Source: Vreelandella azerica
Lineage (GTDB): Bacteria; Pseudomonadota; Gammaproteobacteria; Pseudomonadales; Halomonadaceae
Direction: 5' to 3'
Assembly (NCBI RefSeq): GCF_013112225.1
Contig: NZ_JABFHI010000002.1
Coordinates: 1-64,000 of the forward strand
DNA length: 64,000 nt
In this document: positions 12,089 to 20,750 of the stretch, piece by piece
Layout: each line of letters begins with the position of its first letter
How positions within the stretch are numbered: position 1 is the stretch's first letter
Made by a program: the position numbers and the translations under genes
Notes under the pieces: generated by a model
The model's database searches: none
The model's input: only the letters and a program-made list of their open reading frames with translations
What the model was told of the DNA's origin: nothing

Positions 12089-14088
12089 CCGATGCCACCA
12101 ATACCGCCACCTTCGTTGCCCCCACCACCGTGGGCAGCATCGGCGGCAACGTCACCTTGAGCGCCGGTGACACTTATACCCAGATCGGTTCTGACGTGCT
12201 GGCCCCCAGCGGCGATATCCTGATCGGTGCCAACACGGTCAACATCCTCGAAGGCCGTGAGACCAGTAACAGCCGAACCGAACAGCGCTTCAAACAGAGC
12301 GGCCTGAGCCTCTCCCTCAGCAACCCCGTGATGGACAGCGCCCAAGGCATCAAGGGCCAGATTGACGCGGCTGGCAATACTGACAGCCCGCGGATGCAAG
12401 CCCTGGCAGCGGCCAATACCGCCCTGGCAGTGAAGGATATTCAGCAGCAGATAACAAACGGCAACGCCACCGACCTCAGCCTCAACATCAGCCTGGGCTC
12501 CAGCCAAAGCCGCAGCAACAGCGAAGCGAGTAGCAACACTGTCCGGGGCTCGACGATCACCGCCGGTGGCGACCTCGCTATCCATGCGCTCGGCCAGAGG
12601 GATGGCGAAGGCACTATCACCGTACAAGGCAGCCAGCTGGACGCGGGCCAACAGCTCCAGCTCAACGCCGCCCAGGATATCCACCTGCTGGCCAGCGCCG
12701 ACGCCGTCTCCCAGCACGACCGCCACACCAGCAACAGTGGCAGTATTGGGCTGGGTCTCAGCACGAATGGCATCGCCTTCAACCTGGATGCCAGCCGCGC
12801 CAAGGGCCACGGCAACGGTGACAGCACCTTCTTCAACAACACCCAGCTCAGTGCAGGCAACCAGGTCATTCTCAGCAGCGGTGGCGACACCGCCCTCAAA
12901 GGGGCCGTGGTCAGCGCTTCAAAAATCACCACTAACATCGGCGGCGACCTGACCATTGAAAGCCTGCAGGACACCGCCGTCCACAACGAACGCCACTCAA
13001 GCAGCGGCTTCGGTGCCAGCATCCCACTGGGTGGAATGCCCACGGTCAATCTTGACCTCAGCCGCACGAAGGTTGATAGCGACTTCCAAAGCGTCAATGA
13101 GCAAAGCGGCCTGCGCGCAGGCGACGGCGGCTTCCAGGTCAATGTCGGCGGTATCACCAAACTCACCGGCGGTGCCATCACCAGCACAGATGTGGCGATT
13201 GACGACGACCTCAATACCTTCACCACTGCCGGGCAAACCGCCAGCGAGGCATTGGGAAGCGGCGCGCTCACGCTCACCGATATTGGCAACACCGCCTCCT
13301 ATGACGCGGAAAGTATCAGTGTTAGCTTAAGCAGTGGTGGAAACGGAACCGGCCTCTCCGGCATCGGTATAGGCCGCGACGACGGCGAGGCCAGCAGCAC
13401 CACGGTTGCCGCCATCAGCGGCCTGGCAGGCAATCAAAATGCCAGAACCGGCGACGCAGACACCGGCCTTGCGCCGATCTTCGATGCAGAAAGCGTCAGA
13501 AAAGACGTGCAGGCCCAAGCCACGATTACCCAAGAGTTTGGGTCGCGGGCGAGCAAGTTAGTCGGCGATACCGCCCAAGCCAAGCTCGAAGAAGCGCAAC
13601 ACAAACGTCTGCAAGCCGACGCAGCCCAAGCCGCGGGCGACACAGAACGTGCCAACCAACTCAACGCCCAGGCCGATCAGCTACAAAGCGACTGGGGTGA
13701 CAACGGCACCAAACGCCTCGCTGCCCACACGGCCATCGGCGCACTGACCGGCGGTACGCAAGGTGCCACGGGGGCGGCCATCGGCACCCTCAGCGCCCCA
13801 GCGGTTGCCAGCGCCCTGAAAAACGCCGGCCTCGACGACACCCTCACTGACGGCCTCACGGCACTGGCCAGCACCGCTGCCGGTGCCGCCACGGGTGGCA
13901 CCCAAGGTGGCGCGGCGGCGTTTAATGAGGTGGTGAATAATTACCTGACCACGCGCGCTTTGAACGAAGAACTGGAGCGTTTACGGGCAGAAAGTTACGC
14001 AGGTCTCAGCGAAGAGCAGAAACGCGAAGTGATCGAACACCATCTGCTGAGCGTGCTGCAGGAAGATGCCCTTATACGTGAATGCTAA
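12085..14088 (+). pseudogene. cdiA segment 6: haemagglutinin repeats and pre-toxin region
   Basis: Continues from the repaired 12029-12034 frameshift; the ATG at 12085 (MTDATNTATF) is internal. It holds second-type haemagglutinin repeats (GGDLTIESLQD, SSGGDTALKGAVVSA), a helical Ala/Gln-rich stretch (AKLEEAQHKRLQADAAQAAGD), and a Gly/Ala-rich pre-toxin region with GGTQGATGAAIG and GGTQGGAAAFNEVVNNYL (VENN-like). It ends LSVLQEDALIREC-TAA. The frame stays open directly after this TAA into a CdiA-tip-like sequence, so the stop may be a CAA to TAA change. Confidence 0.8.
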
Positions 14089-14091
14089 GTA

Positions 14092-14778
14092 ATGGGAGGC
14101 GAGTGCAGTGAAGCGTACAAGCTAAGCCAGACTGAGACTTTTGGGACTAGAGCGCCCAATCCACTTGATGTAATCACCAAAACCTTTGATCTGCTGTACG
14201 ATCCTGATGTTCGCCAAGAGCTTGGTGGTGCCCTGACGGATAACTTGATTGCCCGTCAGATGAATGATTATGTAGCGGCCTTGCAGGGTGTCGAATGGAC
14301 GCTTGATCCGGCCAACATTGCACGGGCCGAACAGGCACAACAAATTCTGAGACAACATCGTATGAGTCCTGACATGATCAGCACGCTCTTACCGTCCTCG
14401 ATGTCTGGGTTTGCGCAAGATCCAGCAAAAGCAGACGGGTTGCAATTGCAAGGAGCCCTTCGTAATGACGTTAGTTTACCAGCGGCCTCTACGGCTCTGG
14501 GAGCACCGTTGGTACTTGCACCTGGAGCGCAGGCCCCTGCGGCTATGAATCACCTCAGCCTGATGGGTATAAGCAGAATAGCGACGGTGTCGCCTGGGGC
14601 GGCAGTAGGCGTGGCTAATCCAGCTGTGCAGCAGAGAGCGCTCGATTTTATTGATGGATTAGTTGTGCCAGGGCCGCCAACAAGTGGGATGAATGCTGCA
14701 GCTCAAGCTGCTAGCTTTGGTATTAAAACAATATTCAATTCAGATAATAAAGAGCATGAAGACCATGAAATCGAATGA
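14092..14778 (+). pseudogene. C-terminal (toxin) tip of the main CdiA, separated by an in-frame stop
   Basis: This 228-residue frame is in register with the preceding cdiA frame and is separated only by the TAA at 14086-14088. Reading through gives ALIREC-x-VMGGECSEAYKLS, natural for the cysteine-containing entry into a CdiA tip. The tip is 200-odd residues, in the usual size range of CdiA-CT toxins (LDVITKTFDLLYD, MNDYVAALQGVEWTLDP, LDFIDGLVVPGPPTSG). I do not recognise the toxin fold and see no obvious nuclease motif. Its 3' end overlaps the next small gene, as expected for a toxin-immunity pair. Confidence 0.55.
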
Positions 14779-14962
14779 TGTGGTTTTCTTAACTCTAGGC
14801 GTGTCTTGTATTTGGTTCGGTAGTGTGGTTTTTCAATCACCTTTACAGGAATCTTTAAGTTATGGAGTTATTGATTTTGGAGAACATCACTCACTGATAG
14901 GAGTAGCAATAATAATTTTTGGGTCTATATGTGTTTATAGCGTTGTGAGGAAGAAAAAATAG
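14756..14962 (+). CDS. Small two-helix membrane protein, candidate CdiI immunity protein
   Basis: Encodes MKTMKSNDVVFLTLGVSC... (68 residues) or, from the ATG at 14765, 65 residues. It overlaps the end of the CdiA tip frame. Two hydrophobic segments (VVFLTLGVSCIWFGSVVF and SLIGVAIIIFGSICVYSVV) are followed by a positively charged end (RKKK), giving a small inner-membrane protein. Position directly after a CdiA tip is the classical place of the immunity gene; no sequence match to a named family is claimed. A better ribosome site for choosing between the two ATGs was not evident. Confidence 0.5.
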   Translation: MKTMKSNDVVFLTLGVSCIWFGSVVFQSPLQESLSYGVIDFGEHHSLIGVAIIIFGSICVYSVVRKKK

Positions 14963-14970
14963 CTTTTGCG

Positions 14971-16192
14971 ATGAGTCGGAAAGAAGTTTTTACAGTTCGG
15001 CGATACGGAGCCCTGACCAGCGCCACGCTGATGCCGGAAGTGGAGCGTCTCACGAGTGACATGGATCTACCGGATGGGGTGCGCCAAGGACTAGAGTCAC
15101 TGACGGCCACCCTGGTCGGAGCGGCGCCAGGCGGCACTCAGGGTGGTACAATGGCGTTCAATCTCGATGCCAATAACCGCCAGCTGCATAGCTTTGAGCA
15201 ATCATTAGCGGAAGCGCTGGCCGAAGGCAGCGAGTACACGCCTGAGCAGATCGCCGATGCCCTCAGGGCCATGCATAACGACGAGTTGGAAGAAAGCCCC
15301 GGCTCCAACCTTATCGTCGACTTACAAGACGAAGACGCCGTTGATGACACCTACTTCGATTATGGCGGTGAGTGGGTCGGGACAGACGGTGAAGACAATA
15401 CCATGCGCTATCTGATTCAGATGATACCGGAGAACACCTCACCGGAGCTGATCAGCTACATCATCGAACAGACTGGCGGAGAAGGCTCGCCGTATCGGGC
15501 ATGGGAACCCTCAACCTCATCGGCCTATCCACCGCGTGAGCAAGCAATGCAATATCCCTATGGCGTTGCCCAGGCGGCAGGCCTTACTTATAACCTGAAC
15601 GATACGGACATCAGGACATCAGGACATCAGGACATTAGCACAGATGAAAGAGGATCAGGATACCTTCAGCCGCGGCATGGCCAGCATGGCGGCTATTCCC
15701 GTGATGGCACCCTATACTGCCGCCACCATGACCTTTCGCGGTGCGGCCGGGCTTTTTGCCACCGGGGCGGGCTTCGATGCGGCGGGGCAGATGGTGAAAG
15801 GCGGTGAGTATCGCCCAGGCCAAACCCTGGCGGCGGGCAGCACAGCACTGGTGTACGGGCCGCTGGCCGGGCGGAATCCCTTGCAAAATGCCGCCGTGGG
15901 CGGGGCAGCAGGGGGCTCACTGACCTCAGTAACCAACTGGCTTTATGATGAGGGTGACCCGATAGAGAGGAGTGCAGCCTTAGGTGCGCTAACTGCAGGG
16001 GTGGGTACTTATGCAGGAGGGTTTTTACAGCGAGATTCAGGTTGGTTAACGTCACCCTATCTGCAGATGCCGGCAGCCTTCGGTGTCTCATTGCCCAATA
16101 AAGATGCCGTGTCGAAAGCAACTGAAACGACCATCAGCAATTTGCCATCATTTATTTCCTTGCCAGATGCCAATGACAAGGAGGGACGGTAA
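14971..16192 (+). pseudogene. Orphan CdiA C-terminal (toxin) module, frame-broken at an 8-bp repeat
   Basis: The first ~60 residues (LESLTATLVGAAPGGTQGGTMAFNLDANNRQL) parallel the pre-toxin region of the main CdiA (LTALASTAAGAATGGTQGGAAAFNEVVNNYL), the hallmark of an orphan cdiA-CT that can replace the main tip by recombination. An acidic helical stretch follows, then the frame changes within GGACATCA repeats at 15606-15637. Removing two units or adding one joins NLNDTDIRT to LAQMKEDQDTFSRGMAS. The C-terminal 180 residues are Gly/Ala-rich and hydrophobic (MTFRGAAGLFATGAGFDAAG, AAVGGAAGGSLTSV), suggesting a membrane-acting toxin, and end at TAA 16190-16192. The module has no convincing start codon or ribosome site. 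Confidence 0.65.
15606..15637 (+). repeat. 8-bp direct repeat (GGACATCA x3 plus GGACATTA)
   Basis: Four abutting 8-bp units, three perfect and one with a C to T change. A unit length that is not a multiple of three, located exactly where the reading frame of the orphan CdiA tip breaks, makes copy number the determinant of frame: two fewer or one more unit restores a continuous protein. Confidence 0.85.
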
Positions 16193-16478
16193 TGGAAAGC
16201 GCCAAGGAGTATTTTAAATGGTCAGCATTTGCGAAACGGCAGGCAGGTCTTTTTACAAGCTGTTTGGTTGGTTTCCTTTTTCTTTGGCATGGGTTGGAAC
16301 TGTGGGATCGGATGTGTGAATTAGTAGGCTGGGAGCCGCCAGGTTATACATCGGGTGAACAGCGCAAATACCTTTTTTTGCGATGGAGTTTGTGGGTATG
16401 TATATCTATGGTAAGGCTCTTGGCATTATCAATATGTTGCGCTATCGAAAATACCCAGAGCTCTACGATGACAAATAG
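16192..16478 (+). CDS. Membrane immunity protein candidate for the orphan CdiA tip (homopolymer-shifted 3' end)
   Basis: The ATG overlaps the toxin stop (TAATG) and has a strong ribosome site (AAGGAGGGACG). Raw translation runs to 16521, but the T7 run at 16373-16379 appears one base short: with eight T the protein continues FFAMEFVGMYIYGKALGI and NMLRYRKYPELYDDK, ending at TAG 16476-16478 (about 95 residues). Features are one clear hydrophobic segment (LFTSCLVGFLFLWHGLELW) and a second after the repair. Translational coupling to a hydrophobic CdiA tip suggests a membrane immunity protein protecting against a pore- or membrane-acting toxin; this is inference. Confidence 0.55.
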
Positions 16479-16611
16479 GCGCTGCCCCATGAATCAGCTG
16501 CCGGGCCACACCAAGCAATAACACCATCAACCGAGGCAGCAACACGGACGTTGCTGCATTGATTTGCAGGGAAGGCATGGAATGTCTTGCCAGGCGGTAG
16601 CGTGGTGATAA

Positions 16612-17061
16612 AAGCCGGCTTTCCTGCAGGTCTATCAACCGCGTCTACGCTATTTTCTGATCGATGAAGGGCGCTATACTAATGAAGAATTGGGTTTACG
16701 CCAGACACCGCTCAGCGGTGTGTTTGGGGTAGAAAACGCCGGAGAAAGTTGGGAAGCCCTACAGAACGCGGTGGATCGGCTCGACAGCCTGATGGAGGAC
16801 AAAGACATGTTGGCAGAGAATTTAGAAAACCTGGTCAAGAAAGAACGCCTGGAAGGACGGCAAGAAGGCGAGCAGTTTGGCATTCAGAAAGGACGCTTGG
16901 CTGAAGCACGCGAGGTGGTACGCACCCAGCTCACGTTCAAGTTCGGTGACGTGCCTGACTGGGTAGAAGTGCAGCTTGTGCAAGCCGACCATGATCAACT
17001 AAAAGGCTGGATGCGCGACGTGCTGTTCGCCAATCGCCTGGATGATATGTTCAAGCACTGA
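16612..17061 (+). pseudogene. C-terminal remnant of an Rpn/PD-(D/E)XK family nuclease-transposase-like protein
   Basis: The open frame begins after a stop at 16609-16611 and encodes VYQPRLRYFLIDEGRYTNEEL, LSGVFGVENAGESWEALQ, a charged helix (KKERLEGRQEGEQFGIQKGRLAEAR) and a C-terminal LTFKFGDVPDWVE segment. This is the usual second half of Rpn (recombination-promoting nuclease, formerly transposase_31) proteins; the nuclease half is missing. The first usable start is TTG at 16690. It sits at the boundary of the CDI module, consistent with a degraded mobile-type gene. Confidence 0.6.
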
Positions 17062-17082
17062 GCCGTTGTAAGCTTTACTGCA

Positions 17083-18663
17083 TCACAATAAAGGTGTCAG
17101 CGTCTCCACCTCAAACGCCACTATCTGCCGCTCAGCGCTTGAAAACTCCACACCCACCAGGTGAATCGGTTTGCCACTGGCACGGTATTTATCGGCATAG
17201 CCTTTGGCCTTGATCTGCTCCAGCGCCTTGCCTTGAGGCTCCTGTTCCACAACCTTGAACTCAAACAGGTAGATGTGGCCACCGAAGTCGACGCTCATGT
17301 CCACCTTGCCGTGGTTGCTGGCATCTTCGACAGTGACGCCTACCCCCAGGGCGGCAAAATGGCTGTAGAAAACGCTGGCATAATGGCCTTCGTATTGGGC
17401 AATCGGGTTATTGCGATACCAGTCATGGGGAAGACCCGCGAAGAGGGCTTTCAGGTGCGCTTCCAGCCCATTGAGGTCATGTTCATGCAATACCTTGAAC
17501 AGCGCGAGCTGATAGGTTTGTGCGTCGCTATTTTGTAGACCCAACACGGGGAGCAGAAACTCGTTCAGGCTGCTTTCCACTTCTCGGTTGGGGAAGCCCA
17601 GTGAATAGAGCCGATAGCCGACCATTGGTTCCTGTGCATCCTTGATCGTGATATAGCCGGTCTGGAACAGCAGTGCTTCGGTGGCAATATCCTCTACATC
17701 AAATCGCCCCAGCAACTGTGCCTTGGCCTGAAGTGTGTTGAGCTGCGGCGTAAAGACACCGCGCTCCTTCAGCAGGTTAACCAGAAATGTCGGGGTAGCG
17801 CTTTCAAACCAGTAAGGCCCGAAATCGCGCTCTTCGAGCAATAGAAGTACATCAAAGGGGTTGTAAACACTCGGGACGTCTTGCCCTCCCCAACGGTAGC
17901 CGTTATACCAGCGGCGGATCTCTTCGCGGTCAAGGCCGGGGATTTCCGGGGCAAACACCGTATCGATATCATGATCGGTATAACCGCAAATGGCGGCATA
18001 GTCGGGAGAAAGGGTAATATCCCTAAGGTTGTTAAGCCCTGAAAACAGGCTGACCTTGCTGAATTTGGAGACGCCCGTCAGCAGCACAAAATGCAGATGC
18101 GGGTCAGCGTCCTTGAGTACGCTGTAGAGATTTTTCAGCCCCTCGCGCAGCTCGCGGGCCAGTTCAGGGTTGAGCAGGTTATCCAGAATCGGCTTGTCAT
18201 ATTCATCAATCAGTACCGCCACCCGCTGATTGTGGATACGGTGAGCGTTTTCAAGCAGGTTGGCAAAATCGTCAGCTATCCTTTCTGGTGGTGCGGAATC
18301 AATCCCTAGACGGTTGCGCTGCTGCTGCAGTTGAAAACGAATGTTCGCGTCCAGATCTTCGCGGCTGTTAACCACACCATTAGAGAAGCTGATGCGTACC
18401 ACCGGGTAGTGGGTTTGCCAGTCCCATTTGTCGTGGATATAAAGCCCTTCAAACAGTGCCTCTCGGCCTTCGAACAGGCAGCCAAGGGTATCCAGCAGCA
18501 GGCTTTTACCAAACCGGCGAGGACGAGAAAGGAAGTAATAACCGCCCGTTTCTGCGATGTGGTGAATCAAGGGCGTTTTATCGACGTAGTAATAATGGCC
18601 CTTGCGTAACTTTTCGAAGGACTGGATGCCAATGGGTAGTGTCTGACGGTGCGTGACTGGCAT
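17083..18663 (-). CDS. AAA-ATPase-like protein with C-terminal PD-(D/E)XK nuclease domain, copy 1
   Basis: 526 residues. The N-terminal part has the family opening LPIGIQSFEKLRKGHYYYVDKT and the ATP-binding motif SRPRRFGKSLLLDTL (~residues 44-58), followed by VLIDEYDKPILDNLL (Walker B like) and LTGVSKFSKVSLFSGLNNL. The C-terminal part ends in a nuclease-like core: MSVDFGGHIYLFEFKVVEQ with the D and ExK residues (FEFK). This is the widespread AAA_ATPase-like plus DUF1703/PD-(D/E)XK architecture, of unknown cellular role and often present in several paralogous copies. It is a tandem duplicate of the gene at 18829-20412. Confidence 0.85.
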   Translation of the reverse strand: MPVTHRQTLPIGIQSFEKLRKGHYYYVDKTPLIHHIAETGGYYFLSRPRRFGKSLLLDTLGCLFEGREALFEGLYIHDKWDWQTHYPVVRISFSNGVVNSREDLDANIRFQLQQQRNRLGIDSAPPERIADDFANLLENAHRIHNQRVAVLIDEYDKPILDNLLNPELARELREGLKNLYSVLKDADPHLHFVLLTGVSKFSKVSLFSGLNNLRDITLSPDYAAICGYTDHDIDTVFAPEIPGLDREEIRRWYNGYRWGGQDVPSVYNPFDVLLLLEERDFGPYWFESATPTFLVNLLKERGVFTPQLNTLQAKAQLLGRFDVEDIATEALLFQTGYITIKDAQEPMVGYRLYSLGFPNREVESSLNEFLLPVLGLQNSDAQTYQLALFKVLHEHDLNGLEAHLKALFAGLPHDWYRNNPIAQYEGHYASVFYSHFAALGVGVTVEDASNHGKVDMSVDFGGHIYLFEFKVVEQEPQGKALEQIKAKGYADKYRASGKPIHLVGVEFSSAERQIVAFEVETLTPLL

Positions 18664-20515
18664 ACAGGCCTCCCAGAATGCAGGGCAGAGAAAAACGACG
18701 AATGATGTAATGGACGCCAGTCTAACATGCCGCTGAATTGAGGGAATGAAGAAGGCTCTTTATCCATCTGTTGGATAATCCAGACGGCGTTGTGCTGAAT
18801 GGCCGAGGGTCAAAAATGTCCGGTTCTATTAGACCAGTTCAGGTGTCAGCGTTTCCACCTCAAACGCCACGATCTGCCGCTCAGCGCTTGAAAATTCCAC
18901 ACCCACCAGGTGAATCGGCTTGCCACTGGCACGGTATTCATCGGCATAGCCTTTGGCCCTGATCTGCTCCAGCGCCTTGCCCTGGGGTCCCTGCTCGACC
19001 ACTTTGAATTCAAACATATAGAGTTGGCCACCAAAGTCGACACTCATATCGACCTTGCCGTGGCTGCTGGCATCTTCCACCGTGACGCCCACGCCCAGGG
19101 CAGCAAAATGGCTGTAAAAAACGCTGGCATAATGGCATTCGTATTGGGCGATTGGATTGTTGCGATACCAGTCATGGGGAAGACCCGCGAAGAGGGCTTT
19201 CAGGTGCGCTTCCAGCCCACTGAGGTCATGTTCATGCAATACCTTGAACAGCGCGAGCTGATAGGTCTGTGCGTCGCTATCCTTTAGACCCAAAGCGGGG
19301 AGCAGAAACTCGTTCAGGCTACTTTCCACTTCTCGGTTGGGGAAGCCCAGTGAATAGAGCCGATAGCCGACCATTGGTTCCTGTACATCCTTGATCGTGA
19401 TATAGCCGGTCTGGAACAGCAGTGCTTCGGTGGCAATATCCTCTACATCAAATCGCCCCAGCAACTGTGCCTTGGCCTGAAGTGTGTTGAGCTGCGGCGT
19501 AAAGACACCGCGCTCCTTCAGCAGGTTAACCAGAAACGTCGGCGTGGCGCTTTCAAACCAGTAAGGCCCGAATTCACGCTTCTGCAATAACAGCAGTACA
19601 TCAAAAGGGTTATAAACCGAATCAACCTTTTTGCCGCCCCAGCGGTAGCCGTTATACCAGCGGCGGATGTCTTCCCGATCAAGGCCGGGGAGTTCCGAGG
19701 CAAACACCGTATCGATATCATGATCGGTATAGCCGCAAATGGCCGCGTAAGGCGCATCCAGGGTGATATCGTTGAGGTTGTTAAGCCCTGAAAACAGGCT
19801 GACCTTGTTGAATTTGGAGACGCCCGTCAGCAGCACAAAATGCAGATGCGGGTCAGCGTCCTTGAGCACGCTGTAGAGACTTTTCAGTCCCTCGCGCAGC
19901 TCGCGGGCCAACTCAGGGTTGAGTAGGTTATCCAGAATCGGCTTGTCATATTCATCAATCAGTACCACCACCCGCTGACTGTGGATACGGTGAGCGTTTT
20001 CAAGCAGGTTGGCAAAATCGTCAGCTATCCTTTCTGGTGGTGCGGAATCAATCCCTAGACGGTTGCGCTGCTGCTGCAGTTGAAAACGAATGTTCGCGTC
20101 CAGATCTTCGCGGCTGTTAACCACACCATTAGAGAAGCTGATACGTACCACTGGGTAGTGGGTCTGCCAGTCCCACTTGTCGTAAATATAAAGCCCTTCA
20201 AATAGGGGCTCATGGCCTTCGAATAGGCAGCGCAGGGTATCCAGTAATAGGCTTTTGCCGAATCGTCTCGGGCGGGAGAGGAAGTAGTATTTGTTCTGGT
20301 TGACCAGCTTTTCGATGAAGGGCGTTTTATCGACGTAGTAATAGCCGTCTTCACGGATATCCGAGAAAGTCTGAATCCCAATAGGGAGCTTTCGACGCTG
20401 AATCGATGGCATGCAGGCCTACCGAGATACAGGGCAGAGAAACGGCTGATGACGTTATCGGTATTAGTCTAACATGTGGCTGAGCCGATGGGATGAAGAA
20501 GGCACTTTGTACAGC
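17092..20515. repeat. Tandem direct duplication, unit 1.75 kb
   Basis: The stretch 17092-~18770 is repeated at 18841-~20515, at a constant offset of 1,749 bp measured at both ends (aggtgtcagcg at 17092/18841; caggcct at 18665/20414). The unit includes the gene and about 100 bp upstream (gaatgaagaaggc versus gatgaagaaggc). Identity is high in the body of the gene and lower at the N-terminal codons, suggesting an older duplication kept similar by gene conversion. Confidence 0.85.
18829..20412 (-). CDS. AAA-ATPase-like protein with C-terminal PD-(D/E)XK nuclease domain, copy 2
   Basis: 527 residues, nearly identical over most of its length to the copy at 17083-18663. Differences cluster at the N-terminus (LPIGIQTFSDIREDGYYYVDKT; FIEKLVNQNKYYFLSRP versus LIHHIAETGGYYFLSRP) and in short patches near residue 270. 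It keeps the same RRFGKSLLLDTL nucleotide motif, VLIDEYDKP and MFEFKVVEQ nuclease motif, so both copies look intact. The upstream gene of the pair, same strand, about 165 bp before copy 1. Confidence 0.85.
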   Translation of the reverse strand: MPSIQRRKLPIGIQTFSDIREDGYYYVDKTPFIEKLVNQNKYYFLSRPRRFGKSLLLDTLRCLFEGHEPLFEGLYIYDKWDWQTHYPVVRISFSNGVVNSREDLDANIRFQLQQQRNRLGIDSAPPERIADDFANLLENAHRIHSQRVVVLIDEYDKPILDNLLNPELARELREGLKSLYSVLKDADPHLHFVLLTGVSKFNKVSLFSGLNNLNDITLDAPYAAICGYTDHDIDTVFASELPGLDREDIRRWYNGYRWGGKKVDSVYNPFDVLLLLQKREFGPYWFESATPTFLVNLLKERGVFTPQLNTLQAKAQLLGRFDVEDIATEALLFQTGYITIKDVQEPMVGYRLYSLGFPNREVESSLNEFLLPALGLKDSDAQTYQLALFKVLHEHDLSGLEAHLKALFAGLPHDWYRNNPIAQYECHYASVFYSHFAALGVGVTVEDASSHGKVDMSVDFGGQLYMFEFKVVEQGPQGKALEQIRAKGYADEYRASGKPIHLVGVEFSSAERQIVAFEVETLTPELV

Positions 20516-20726
20516 CGAATAGAAGACACGATGGCGCTACAGATGGCGGGAATCCCTTGTGTCTCATCTTCCCGCGCTGCCTGCGCCCCTTCGATATTAG
20601 CGTAAGCGCAGGCGTACTCCCCTGTTCGTTAAGCGTCTGCATCATCATCAACAGCGTGGTAGTCTTGCCCGTCTGGCGCGGGCCAGCATTATTAAAAAAG
20701 CGTTCCATGGGCGTCCCCGACTTCAC
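20516..20726 (-). pseudogene. Remnant of an AAA-type ATP-binding protein (internally deleted and frameshifted)
   Basis: Starts MERFFNNAGP and then jumps to RQTGKTTTLLMMMQTLNEQG, a P-loop. In the related family, N-terminal RFFNxAGP and the later APRQTGKTT are separated by several dozen residues, so an internal deletion is likely. After NEQG a missing G in the run at about 20620 shifts the frame; repaired it reads EYACAYANIEGAQAARED and GIPAICSAIVSS, typical of the family. The sequence then runs into the upstream flank of the duplicated ATPase unit and homology is lost. The raw frame ends at 20469. Confidence 0.6.
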
Positions 20727-20750
20727 GCTATCAGATGCTTATGCTATCGA

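Larger units (their letters stand above)
2..14088 (+). pseudogene. cdiA: Giant CdiA-like filamentous haemagglutinin (5' end outside window; multiply interrupted)
   Basis: One continuous protein can be followed through four frames from the first bases to the stop at 14086-14088. Order of parts: about 2,500 residues of beta-helix repeats (block ~175 residues), a non-repetitive haemagglutinin region, a Thr/Ala/Asn-rich 27-residue repeat spacer, the conserved CdiA segment (NARYLVATDPEF, WLSSDYLL, KRLGDGYYEQ, LRPGVALTSDQM), a second haemagglutinin repeat region, and a pre-toxin region with GGTQG repeats and a VENN-like EVVNNYL. CdiA proteins are type Vb secreted contact-dependent inhibition effectors exported by a CdiB partner, which would lie upstream of the window. 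Frame changes lie near 914, 2208-2211, 6209-6211 and 12029-12034, with an in-frame TGA at 9455-9457. Family assignment is strong; whether the gene is functional is doubtful unless the breaks are sequence errors. Confidence 0.85.

Noticed and set aside
11704-12810. 368-residue minus-strand frame in the cdiA region
   Set aside because: Opposite a clear haemagglutinin frame, composition typical of antisense reading, no motif.
15606-15637. 8-bp repeats as a CRISPR-like array
   Set aside because: Units abut without spacers and lie inside a coding module.
17083-20412. Insertion sequence pair or transposon ends around the duplicated ATPase genes
   Set aside because: No transposase, terminal inverted repeats or target-site duplication seen; a simple tandem duplication explains the pattern.
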